DNA from: Patescibacteria group bacterium | GTDB taxonomy: Bacteria; Patescibacteriota; Minisyncoccia; Phycocordibacterales; UBA2100 | Direction of reading: 5' to 3' | NCBI GenBank assembly: GCA_024654485.1 | Contig: JANLHO010000033.1 | Location: 1 to 20,845 of the forward strand | Length of the DNA stretch: 20,845 bases | Part shown: one piece after another, positions 1 to 6,836 of the stretch | Numbering within the stretch: position 1 is the first letter of the stretch | Layout: every line of letters begins with the position of its first letter | Program-made: the position numbers and the translations under genes | Notes under the pieces: generated by a model | What the model was told of the DNA's origin: nothing | The model's input: the letters and a program-made list of their open reading frames with translations, nothing else | Database searches by the model: none

Positions 1-774
1 GATGTTAGTCGGCTTTGATTCCACTATCAGCGTTCCCAGTTCAATGCGAGAAACATCCAAGAGCATATTGACCAGCATAACCATCTGTCTGCTCCCCGCA
101 TGGATCTTTTCAAGGTACTCCTTTCGCCGCTTAATATTTTTTGTGGCTCCGCCTTTAAGAAGCATCTCGCTATACCAATTGATCGTGGTCAAGGGCGTTC
201 GCAGCTGATGCGAAGCAAGCGATACGAATTCGCTTTTTGTGCGATCAATCTCCCTTTCTTTGGTGATGTCGCGAAATACCTCAATCGCTCCGAGGATTGT
301 ATTCTTTAGCAACACGGGGGCAACGGTTATGGCAGCCGGAAACCTGGTTTTGTCTTTGCGTACATAATAGAGTATTGGGATATTTTTTTGCGGGGATGTC
401 GCGGGTATTTCTACCGCTTCCGCAGCAGCGCCAGCGCTTGCCAAAGCAATCGCCATAGGCCGCGCTTTCGCCTCTATCAGATCGCCCTTCTCGTTTTCAA
501 TCGGTAGGACATCAAAAAGCAATTTATCTACACCCTCCGCGCTCTTCCACCCAAGCAAATCTTCGGCCACTTGATTCATAAACGTTATTTTTCCGGCAAG
601 GTCAACGATAATCACGCCATCGCCAATACTAGCAAGCATGGCCTCATCCTTCGCTTTGGCTTCCGCGAGCTTTTCCTTTTCAGCCTGAAGATCCTCAAGA
701 ACATTTCTGGCCGCTATTTTTGCATTCTTAAGGTCTTGCTCTATTTGCTCCCTTCCGAGAGTAGATTGCTTCAT
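1..774 (-). CDS. PAS sensor histidine kinase, partial (C-terminus off window)
   Basis: The minus-strand frame is open for 258 codons from an ATG at 774 and runs off the window edge, so the ATP-binding domain is not visible. In order: an N-terminal coiled coil (about residues 8-45), a PAS domain (about 43-170, ending FRDITKEREIDR), and a HisKA dimerisation/phosphoacceptor domain (about 180-245) with the H-box SLASHQLRTPLT, in which His189 would be autophosphorylated. No membrane segment is seen, so this part is probably cytoplasmic. Its start overlaps the stop of the upstream PAS protein by ATGA, which suggests translational coupling. With the response regulator two genes upstream it probably forms a two-component pair. 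Signal and target genes are unknown. Confidence 0.9.
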   Translation of the reverse strand, partial: MKQSTLGREQIEQDLKNAKIAARNVLEDLQAEKEKLAEAKAKDEAMLASIGDGVIIVDLAGKITFMNQVAEDLLGWKSAEGVDKLLFDVLPIENEKGDLIEAKARPMAIALASAGAAAEAVEIPATSPQKNIPILYYVRKDKTRFPAAITVAPVLLKNTILGAIEVFRDITKEREIDRTKSEFVSLASHQLRTPLTTINWYSEMLLKGGATKNIKRRKEYLEKIHAGSRQMVMLVNMLLDVSRIELGTLIVESKPTNI

Positions 775-1382
775 ATTGGCCGGCTATCGGTTTCTGCTCT
801 CGCGGTATTCTTGTCAGCTTTTTTCATATCCTCAACCTCTTTCTTAAGCTCCACCATTTTTATCTCCCTCCCAACCATGGTTTTATTCAGTGTTTCCAAT
901 TCTTTTACTCGGTCGGCAAGCTGTTCTGTCCGTTTCGCAACCTCTGCTTCAAGGTCTTTCGTATATGTAGCCAATTTTTCCTCAAGGTTTTTCCTATCGG
1001 TGATGTCTTCCATAGCGAGAATGATCAGCTGTACCGCATCTACTTGTCCTGCGTTGAGTAGCATCGTCCTTTTGCCGATTTTCTCAAATACGTGTGTGAC
1101 CTCGTAATTCTTCACGACTTTTTTCTCGGGCAAGATCTCTTCCAGTAATTTCTTAAGTTCGGCAATATCCCATTGGCCGTCCCCCAAGTCAAACACAAAT
1201 TTATTCTCTGTTTGCTCGGGCGAAACCTGAAAACTATCGTAAAATGATGGGCTCACCGAAATCACCCGGAGTTCGGCGTCAAGGATCAAGAAAGACTCTC
1301 TCGCAACATCTACGAGTGTTTTCATGTAATGTAGAGCCAGAGCCCTTGATTCTTTTACGGTGGTCTCTTTTTTGTTTGTCAT
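771..1382 (-). CDS. PAS domain protein with C-terminal coiled coil
   Basis: 203 residues, soluble. A PAS domain spans about residues 20-130 (ESFLILDAELRVISVS, then DLGDGQWDI, RTMLLNA and LIILAMEDIT). This is the PAS type also found in CheR-fused and sensor-kinase proteins. It is followed by a long coiled coil (about 130-190) rich in Lys and Glu. There is no kinase, receiver or output domain, so it may work as a separate sensory or scaffold subunit for the kinase whose ATG overlaps its stop codon. It is a clear paralogue of the PAS part of the zinc-ribbon protein at 5274-5999, sharing GDGQW, ILPxxxxxxxxxVxHxFxKIG and the coiled-coil phrase EVAKRTxxL. It starts 9 bases after the response regulator stop, consistent with one operon. 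Confidence 0.85.
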   Translation of the reverse strand: MTNKKETTVKESRALALHYMKTLVDVARESFLILDAELRVISVSPSFYDSFQVSPEQTENKFVFDLGDGQWDIAELKKLLEEILPEKKVVKNYEVTHVFEKIGKRTMLLNAGQVDAVQLIILAMEDITDRKNLEEKLATYTKDLEAEVAKRTEQLADRVKELETLNKTMVGREIKMVELKKEVEDMKKADKNTARAETDSRPI

Positions 1383-1391
1383 ATTTTTAAT

Positions 1392-1790
1392 CTAATGTAC
1401 CTTTTTGTTCGCGTGTAAGACTTTCTCAATCCTTTCTATCACGTCATAGATTTTCCAATCAGATTTGATCAGGTATTCCAGCGGCTTTCCCGTCACGATG
1501 TCTTCAATCATTTGTTCTTTGCTCGCATTTACGTTGGTGAGTATGATGACGGGCGCGTTTTTCCCCCACGTGTCTTCGCGGATATGTTTGAGGGCTGTCA
1601 TGCCGTCCATCTCCGGCATAAGCAAATCAAGCATTATGAGATCGGGATGGTTTTGGAGCGCTGTTGATACCCCCTCCTTCCCATTCTTCGCCTCAAGTAC
1701 GGAATAATCTTTATCTTGCAGCGCATCCCGCAAGGCCTCTCGGATATCTTTCTCATCCTCTACAATGAGTACTGTCTTTTTTGTTGGCAT
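1392..1790 (-). CDS. Single-domain response regulator (receiver only)
   Basis: 132 residues, almost entirely a CheY-like receiver domain. The key residues are present: the acidic pair in IVEDE (Asp12/Glu13 region), the phosphoacceptor Asp55 in LIMLDLLMPEMDG, Thr85 in IILTN, and Lys109 in YLIKSDW. No DNA-binding or enzymatic output domain follows, so output must be through protein contact or phosphotransfer. It sits between a secreted protein (31-base gap upstream) and the PAS protein (9-base gap downstream), and the histidine kinase at the window edge is its likely partner. The receiver assignment is secure. The physiological role is not visible. Confidence 0.92.
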   Translation of the reverse strand: MPTKKTVLIVEDEKDIREALRDALQDKDYSVLEAKNGKEGVSTALQNHPDLIMLDLLMPEMDGMTALKHIREDTWGKNAPVIILTNVNASKEQMIEDIVTGKPLEYLIKSDWKIYDVIERIEKVLHANKKVH

Positions 1791-1821
1791 ATTTTCTAAT
1801 CTTCACCAGATAATCGTTAGC

Positions 1822-3177
1822 TTATAATGTCGTATCCGTTCGGAACGAGAAGCTGACCTTTTTACCAAGCGCTTTCTCGTACCCGGAGACAAGCCCCGCC
1901 ACGACCTTTGCAGGGCTATCCGTAATCTTCAGCACGCGTCCTGTTTTTTCATCTACCACAAGCCCCTGTGTATGCGTGGCGACATCTAGCGCACGGTCAC
2001 CCGCCCGCTGGCGCATCTGCCCGATAGTGTCGCTGATAATTTCGTAGTAGATGCGCTCTTCCTTTGGTTTATCGGAATAATCGTGGATAACAAATCTACC
2101 GCGCGAACGTACGCGCAGCGTATATACAAGCCCAAGGATTAGGAGAAGCGCCAGCGCTATTCCTGCAAAATAGATCGCGCTGTTGTCCGTCATCCGCACG
2201 GGCGGCCCAACGGTGAACGTAAACCGCGAGGTCGCGGGCACTTCTTGACCCGCATACGAGAGGCTCGTCTCCACTGTGTAGGCACCGGGAAGGGCGCCTT
2301 CGGGAACGGGAATGCGCTTCACAAAACTTGCGGTTGTATCTACCGCTACCGTTTCTGACTCCGCATAGACTTGCGTGCCCCTCTCATCAAACAGGCGGAA
2401 AAAAACGGTCACATCCGCGCGCTTTTGCGAGCCAAAATTTGAGAGCTGCACGGAAAAAGCTATAGATTCTCCCGGTGCGGCGCTGCTGCGAAGCCCCTCG
2501 CTGCTCAAAGTGATGTCAAATAACGCAAGTGCTTGCGCTTCGCCGGCGCTCGCAGCCGCAGCCACGTTTCTTGAAGGTTGTATGGTACTTCTCGCGTCCA
2601 CTGTGACTTCGGGAGTTTCTGCTCCTGCCGCCGGAAAAATCGGAATTGGCGTTTGCGGAGAGGGTGTCGGCGCGACTACGGGCGGACCGTTCCCCCCGCC
2701 GCTTCCTCCGCCCCCGGATGTTTCCGAAGAAGCAGCGCGCGCAGAGGCGGGACGCCAATCGGTCTGTACGGCGCACTGAGCGCAGTCAAAGGTTATCGTT
2801 CCCGAGAGTACACCGGATGCACTTCCATGAAAACGCCCCGTACTATCTATAGACACCCCCGAAAAATCAATCCAGCCCAGGCCACTAGTCCACGCAGAGC
2901 CGTCCAGTACTCCTTCAGCGTTATTCGTAACGCCGTCCAAGGTCGGCGCCAGATTGATCCATCCATAATTATCGTTCCATATGTCCCCCGTAAGAGCGGC
3001 GTCGGTAACGGTGACGTCGCTGCCGGGGGCGGCAAAATTGATCCAGCCCGTGTTTTCTCCCCACGCGTATTTGAGTGTTGTATCAATAGTGCCACTCGTT
3101 GCGGACGCATGGGAGACGTGTGTGCTAGAGAGAAATACAAGAAGCATAAAGATTTTCAGTGAAAATAGTCGCGTCAT
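1822..3177 (-). CDS. Secreted membrane-anchored protein with GWINF repeats
   Basis: 451 residues. An N-terminal signal peptide (about 1-26) is followed by three tandem repeats centred on GWINF, GWINL and GWIDF (about 37-110). A short segment with two cysteines (DCAQC) and a Gly/Pro-rich linker (155-185) come next. A beta-rich domain of CARDB/adhesion-module type follows (about 218-325). There is one transmembrane helix (about 334-355), then about 95 charged residues predicted to be cytoplasmic. GWINF-repeat proteins are common in Parcubacteria genomes, but I know of no tested function. The start overlaps the stop of the large secreted protein upstream by ATGA, and the response regulator follows within 31 bases. 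Extracellular repeats plus a cytoplasmic tail would allow signalling across the membrane. That role is inference. Confidence 0.8.
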   Translation of the reverse strand: MTRLFSLKIFMLLVFLSSTHVSHASATSGTIDTTLKYAWGENTGWINFAAPGSDVTVTDAALTGDIWNDNYGWINLAPTLDGVTNNAEGVLDGSAWTSGLGWIDFSGVSIDSTGRFHGSASGVLSGTITFDCAQCAVQTDWRPASARAASSETSGGGGSGGGNGPPVVAPTPSPQTPIPIFPAAGAETPEVTVDARSTIQPSRNVAAAASAGEAQALALFDITLSSEGLRSSAAPGESIAFSVQLSNFGSQKRADVTVFFRLFDERGTQVYAESETVAVDTTASFVKRIPVPEGALPGAYTVETSLSYAGQEVPATSRFTFTVGPPVRMTDNSAIYFAGIALALLLILGLVYTLRVRSRGRFVIHDYSDKPKEERIYYEIISDTIGQMRQRAGDRALDVATHTQGLVVDEKTGRVLKITDSPAKVVAGLVSGYEKALGKKVSFSFRTDTTL

Positions 3178-5195
3178 AGGGTTGGTTCGGAGGCGGTGTC
3201 GCTCGGCGGGATAGTTTGCATCTCAACCGGCACTGTAACCTCTGCTTCGTCTGAAGGTGGGTCTGGTGTCGTTTGTGGAATGTCCGGCGGTGTTTCAGTT
3301 GGCACAAGTTCGGTCGTTATTGACTGAACTTCAATGGTTGTAGTAGAGATATCTACGGCTTCGTCCGAGATTGTTGGTGATGTGCTTGCCGAAATCGGCT
3401 CATCAAACGCAACCGGACTATCCTCAATTGGTATGTCGGCCGCCGGAGCTACACGGGCACTTTCTAAAAGCATGTGTATCTGGTCGCCGTTGACGCATAC
3501 TTCATTGCCATCCGACTTCTTTACGCAAAGCTGTTCAGTGTGCACCTTTTTTGCAAACACCTCTTCAAAATATCCACGGATCGCAGTCACGCGGGCAGCG
3601 ACAAAATCAACAACGGACTGCGCTCCGTCAGTAATTTTTTTCGCCAGTATAGCGACTGGATTATGAGCACTTTCAGATTGAATAGCGTGGATGTCCGTGG
3701 AAGAAGATAGCGTGTTTCCGAAGAGTAACGGACTCTGACCGACGTCAAAATTTTTCACAAACGCGACGACCATGCCGACCCCGTCGCCCTCGTACGCCGA
3801 CATTGCTTGACCGATTACAGGGCCTATGTCTTCTATTCTCATAGCCACACCGGGCACAGATGAAGGCGTGAGGTAATCGCCCGCCTTAATAGCGCCGTTT
3901 TCCGTGACGACTCTTACCGGCACGCGGCCGGCGAGTGCGACGATTACGGGTGCGCCATCATGAGCTCCGATGGTATCGCCAATGATTATGCCCGGCTTGG
4001 TTGAGACAACGCCGATTGCTTCACCTTTACCCGTAGTGCGGCGCACACCACTGTGCAAACTCGGGTCCAGCGCAACAACCGTTCCCGACACAAGCGACAC
4101 ATCTTTTGAATAGTAAACCTCGCCGATATCAGCGCCTCCGTTGATACGGAAAGCCGAGAGACTGCTGCCTCTATGGATGCTCGTCGCATTGCTGTTTGAG
4201 GTATTTTGAGCCCATTGTAATTGCACCGTCCCCGCGGTAGACCCATTTTCTATCGCGCCATATACATAGAGCGGGTCGTTATCGGTAGCGCTTCCGCCGA
4301 CTATTGCGACTGCTCCGCCACATATGGCACTGCCGGCGCCGTCTGCAATCTCTACACTTCCACCCGCGTAATCGCATGTCGCGCCAGAGGGAGCGGTCAC
4401 TGCGAGCTGAATATCAGGCGTAGCAAGCGTGGTATACAGTAGATTGAACTGAAAAACCCATGTCTCATTCGCACCAATGGGGAAAAATAATTCATCGTCG
4501 TCCTGTAAAACGGCATTGTCCGTGAGACTTTCGTCTGCGGATTTTCTGACGTCTATCGCATACTGACCAAGTTGGCATCCAACATTCCCGACGTTATCAG
4601 TTCCGAGGTTGCTACAGCTCGTAAGATTCCCGAACGTAAGTCCACCTCCGTTGATGGCAATACCGTTGGCAAACGTTGATGTGGCGGTGGTAGAGGTGGC
4701 GGTGATGTAGTTGACCGTTGGAGAAGTTGAGGCCGAAAGAGCGTTACCATCACCGGATGAGTACAGCCAACCTTGGGTGAAAGAAGTAGCTCCGGTGCCA
4801 CCTCGTGCCACGGTAAGTACGCCCAACGTATCCGATACATCAACGCCCAATGTTGATGTTGCTATCCATGTAGGAACACCGCTCTCGTATGCAAGAATAT
4901 TCCCCGTGGCACCTACACTTGTCGTTGCAAGTGTGGAAGAGCCATCGCCGTAAAGAAGAGCGCCGGAGGCAACGCTTGCCCACCCCGTCCCTCCGTTTGC
5001 AACCGATTGGATGGACGTTACCGTACAGTTGGCGCTACCCGGTGCGCAAGCCGGATCAAGCGTTTCGCCCGGCGCGTATGGACTTCCGGGCGGAGCCGCA
5101 AAAACGAGCGCGGGAGAAAATAACATTACAATCCCGCCCGTGACGAGGAGGTGCGAGATTTTTTTTGCAAGTTGTGTTAGTGCCAAGAAGTCCAT
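3174..5195 (-). CDS. Large secreted fibre-like protein with GGTG repeats
   Basis: 673 residues. The signal peptide ends near ALVFAA (about residue 34). The segment 65-150 carries repeats of the phage-fibre-like type (VANGGTGWAS, VARGGTGATS, GWLYSSGDGNAL). Residues about 215-352 form a beta-rich domain starting KSADESLTDNAVLQDDDELF and resemble a domain often seen in phage structural and tail proteins. About 355-485 is a second domain (DIGEVYYSKD, GTVVALDP, GRVPVRV, IKAGDYLT). A Thr/Pro/Ser-rich tail follows, with no membrane anchor or sorting motif. It is probably exported and held by partners. The ATG lies in the arm of a perfect hairpin with AAAAGG only one base upstream. A TTG at codon 4 is a possible alternative start with better spacing. 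The downstream gene overlaps by ATGA. Confidence 0.8.
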   Translation of the reverse strand: MDFLALTQLAKKISHLLVTGGIVMLFSPALVFAAPPGSPYAPGETLDPACAPGSANCTVTSIQSVANGGTGWASVASGALLYGDGSSTLATTSVGATGNILAYESGVPTWIATSTLGVDVSDTLGVLTVARGGTGATSFTQGWLYSSGDGNALSASTSPTVNYITATSTTATSTFANGIAINGGGLTFGNLTSCSNLGTDNVGNVGCQLGQYAIDVRKSADESLTDNAVLQDDDELFFPIGANETWVFQFNLLYTTLATPDIQLAVTAPSGATCDYAGGSVEIADGAGSAICGGAVAIVGGSATDNDPLYVYGAIENGSTAGTVQLQWAQNTSNSNATSIHRGSSLSAFRINGGADIGEVYYSKDVSLVSGTVVALDPSLHSGVRRTTGKGEAIGVVSTKPGIIIGDTIGAHDGAPVIVALAGRVPVRVVTENGAIKAGDYLTPSSVPGVAMRIEDIGPVIGQAMSAYEGDGVGMVVAFVKNFDVGQSPLLFGNTLSSSTDIHAIQSESAHNPVAILAKKITDGAQSVVDFVAARVTAIRGYFEEVFAKKVHTEQLCVKKSDGNEVCVNGDQIHMLLESARVAPAADIPIEDSPVAFDEPISASTSPTISDEAVDISTTTIEVQSITTELVPTETPPDIPQTTPDPPSDEAEVTVPVEMQTIPPSDTASEPTL

Positions 5196-5218
5196 ACCTT
5201 TTCAGATCATGGACTTCT
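5186..5218 (-). promoter_or_regulatory. Hairpin that sequesters a start codon
   Basis: Two perfect 10-base arms, 5186-5195 and 5209-5218, are separated by 13 bases. In mRNA sense the 3' arm begins with the AUG of the 673-residue protein, and the loop contains the only ribosome-binding-like run (AAAAGG). A second, imperfect copy of the anti-start arm lies at 5234-5243, and this copy would pair with the start with one mismatch. A structure over the start codon would limit translation initiation unless it is opened. The hairpin is read directly from the sequence. Its regulatory role is inference. Confidence 0.6.
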
Positions 5219-5250
5219 AGAGTCTCTGGGATTATGGGCTTCTGGAGCCT
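5209..5250 (-). repeat. Tandem imperfect 19-bp repeat in the leader
   Basis: Two direct copies at about 5209-5227 and 5234-5252 differ at four positions and are offset by 25 bases. Each ends, in mRNA sense, with AGAAGYCCAT, the sequence complementary to the downstream start region. Related pieces occur at 6020-6028 and 6048-6057, in the leader of the zinc-ribbon PAS gene. Confidence 0.6.
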
Positions 5251-5257
5251 CTATACA
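5250..5257 (-). promoter_or_regulatory. Probable -10 box (TG-TATAGA) for the 673-residue protein
   Basis: TATAGA preceded directly by TG lies just downstream of the stop codon of the zinc-ribbon PAS gene. A start site about 7 bases downstream would give a leader of roughly 48 bases containing the repeats and the start-codon hairpin. No convincing -35 hexamer is seen. The same TG plus TATA layout precedes the zinc-ribbon PAS gene. Confidence 0.35.
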
Positions 5258-5273
5258 AAGTCTGTGTTTGTGT

Positions 5274-5999
5274 TTACTTTTTGATTTGCTTTTTTAGCTT
5301 ATTGACCTCATCTCTAAGCTTCTTCATCTCCCGCTCCCTGGAGACAACAGTTTTATTGATTTTCTCCAATTCTTTCACGCGGATCTCTAATTCCGCTGTC
5401 CGCTTGGCGACTTCAATGTTCAATTTCTTGGTGTATACCTTCAGCTGACCCTCTAGGTGCACTTGCTTAGTGACATCCTCCATCGCGAGGAGCAGAATCG
5501 GCGTCTCCTCATCTACCGTGTGGATCCTGCGCGCATTCAGCAACATAATCCTTTCCCCGATCTTGGGGAAATCGTGCTGAACCTTAAAATCTTCAAAGAA
5601 AGTGTTCTTGGGCAGGATGTCTTCCAATAATATTTTCAACTTCGGGATATTCCATTGGCCGTCGCCGAGGTTATAGACGAGTTGTCCTTCCGTGTCTTTC
5701 TGTGTAACCTTGAAAACCGCATAGAACGTCCTGTTGGCCGATAGAACTCTAAGGTCTTTGTCTAGGATCAGGAAGGGCTCTCGCATGGTATCTACGACGG
5801 TCTTGATGTACGTCCACGCAAATTCCCACAATTCGTCGGCATCAAAATCGGTATTTTTAACTGCTTTAGACATGGCTATGGGGTCTTCTATTCTCTTGAT
5901 TTTTCCGCATCTCTTACATTTTATTTGAATTTCGCCGTCAAAAATCAGACCCTTGCAGAGGAGTTTCCCGCAATCACAGTGATATTCATTAGATTCCAT
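5274..5999 (-). CDS. Com-like zinc ribbon fused to PAS and coiled coil
   Basis: 241 residues from the ATG at 5999. Residues 7-37 form a zinc ribbon, HCDCGKLLCKG then EIQIKCKRCGKIKRI, with Cys8, Cys10, Cys28 and Cys31 as likely ligands (Cys15 is also present). The KLL-K and I-KC-RCG pattern closely matches phage Mu Com, a small zinc protein that binds the mom mRNA leader and activates its translation. Here the first pair is CxC, not CxxC. A PAS domain (about 70-185; GDGQWNI, RIMLLNAR, LLAMEDVT) and a Lys/Glu-rich coiled coil (about 190-241) follow, both paralogous to the protein at 771-1382. A TTG at 6059 is in frame and would add 20 residues. I prefer the ATG because the extra part looks like leader, not protein. 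Nucleic-acid binding is inferred from the family. Confidence 0.78.
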   Translation of the reverse strand: MESNEYHCDCGKLLCKGLIFDGEIQIKCKRCGKIKRIEDPIAMSKAVKNTDFDADELWEFAWTYIKTVVDTMREPFLILDKDLRVLSANRTFYAVFKVTQKDTEGQLVYNLGDGQWNIPKLKILLEDILPKNTFFEDFKVQHDFPKIGERIMLLNARRIHTVDEETPILLLAMEDVTKQVHLEGQLKVYTKKLNIEVAKRTAELEIRVKELEKINKTVVSREREMKKLRDEVNKLKKQIKK

Positions 6000-6052
6000 A
6001 GAGCGAAAGCCCAAAAAAACGGACTTCGTGAGCCTCTGTGAGATTCTATGGA
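5995..6052 (-). promoter_or_regulatory. Start-codon pairing element in the zinc-ribbon gene leader
   Basis: An 8-base perfect inverted repeat (5995-6002 with 6045-6052) places the ATG at 5999 in a long-range pairing with the leader. The leader also contains GAAGTCC-type pieces (6020-6028 and 6048-6057) like those before the 673-residue protein gene. The 42-base loop makes this pairing weaker than the one at 5186-5218. Confidence 0.4.
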
Positions 6053-6063
6053 CTTTCAATACA

Positions 6064-6071
6064 ATTATACA
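6064..6071 (-). promoter_or_regulatory. Probable -10 box (TG-TATAAT) for the zinc-ribbon PAS gene
   Basis: A consensus TATAAT preceded by TG lies 64 bases upstream of the chosen ATG and about 60 bases downstream of the sortase stop. It probably marks the start of the left-hand transcription unit. No clear -35 hexamer is present at 17 bases. A TTG 4 bases downstream is too close for a leadered start. Confidence 0.45.
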
Positions 6072-6131
6072 GGATTCATCCGACGCTCATGAACAATATG
6101 GAGGCGTATGTGGATAAATGCGTTGACGGTG

Positions 6132-6773
6132 TCAATACTTGTCGGTAAATACGACCAGCCGATTGGAATAATTTTTCTGATCGGCATTCCAGTCCCCCTC
6201 GCATGTAATGAGATTGAGGTGTGACTTCCCGTCATCTGACCCGAACACGTCTGAGGCATCCGCGTCCGGATCGTACCTCCGGCTTTCGCGCACGATAAAC
6301 ATCGTGATATCCCCTTTCTCATCCTCAACATATAGTTCGTCTCCTTTTTGTAATGTATGTAAATTATCAAATATCGCCGGTATGCCGTCTTTCCAGCCGT
6401 AGTGCCCGTCAATAACAGCTGTACCAACTTCCCCGGGGCGGAAACCCACATAGAGCCATGCCGCATTACTGGGATCTTCCGGCACATCCATCTCGCCCTC
6501 TGCGGTAAGGCCCACATATTCTAGAGTGGCGTTCACGTTTATCTTCGGGATGATGAGACGGGTCGGAAGCTCTGAACGTGTATGAACAAATTCCACCGAT
6601 GCGACGCTCGCAATATCGCGCCGAATCTCACTCTCTGCCGACGAGTCCCGGCTCGTGAACGAGTCTTCAGCTGACAGGCCATGGATCAGAAGGAAAACAA
6701 CGATGAGAGAGAATGCAATGCCGACGATATCGCCAACTGTCGGAGGCCATTTTATCGGCGTTTGTGATTGCAT
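6132..6773 (-). CDS. Sortase (LPxTG-type transpeptidase family)
   Basis: 213 residues. One N-terminal transmembrane helix (about 13-33) anchors the enzyme, with the sortase domain outside (about 68-213). Catalytic residues are visible: His124 in VIDGHYG, Cys191 in LNLITCEG, and Arg205 in YSNRLVVFTDKY. The length is normal for a single-domain sortase. It would cleave a sorting motif in surface proteins and join them to a cell-wall or other amine. The likely local substrate is the FPETG protein at 7988-8962. It lies 63 bases downstream of a second sortase with which it shares the same core, so the pair probably arose by duplication. I cannot assign the sortase class from sequence reading alone. 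Confidence 0.93.
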   Translation of the reverse strand: MQSQTPIKWPPTVGDIVGIAFSLIVVFLLIHGLSAEDSFTSRDSSAESEIRRDIASVASVEFVHTRSELPTRLIIPKINVNATLEYVGLTAEGEMDVPEDPSNAAWLYVGFRPGEVGTAVIDGHYGWKDGIPAIFDNLHTLQKGDELYVEDEKGDITMFIVRESRRYDPDADASDVFGSDDGKSHLNLITCEGDWNADQKNYSNRLVVFTDKY

Positions 6774-6836
6774 AGCTTTTCTAAAAGATTCATGTGATAC
6801 GAACCCATGACCAAGCCGATGCCTACACTGCGCATA

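Noticed and set aside
571..1107. Plus-strand frame of 178 codons
   Set aside because: It lies antisense to the kinase and PAS genes, which have clear domains. Its Ser/Phe-rich composition is that of a shadow frame.
2516..3162. Several overlapping frames on both strands, very Arg-rich
   Set aside because: They sit inside the GWINF protein gene in a GC-rich stretch, have no domain, and have the Arg-rich composition typical of shadow frames.
6109..6117. Replication origin suggested by a DnaA box
   Set aside because: There is only one exact box here and one at 13184. No cluster, AT-rich unwinding element, dnaA or dnaN is present.
6065..6517. Minus-strand frame of 150 codons overlapping the sortase
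   Set aside because: It is a shifted frame of the sortase gene, which holds all catalytic motifs in the other frame.
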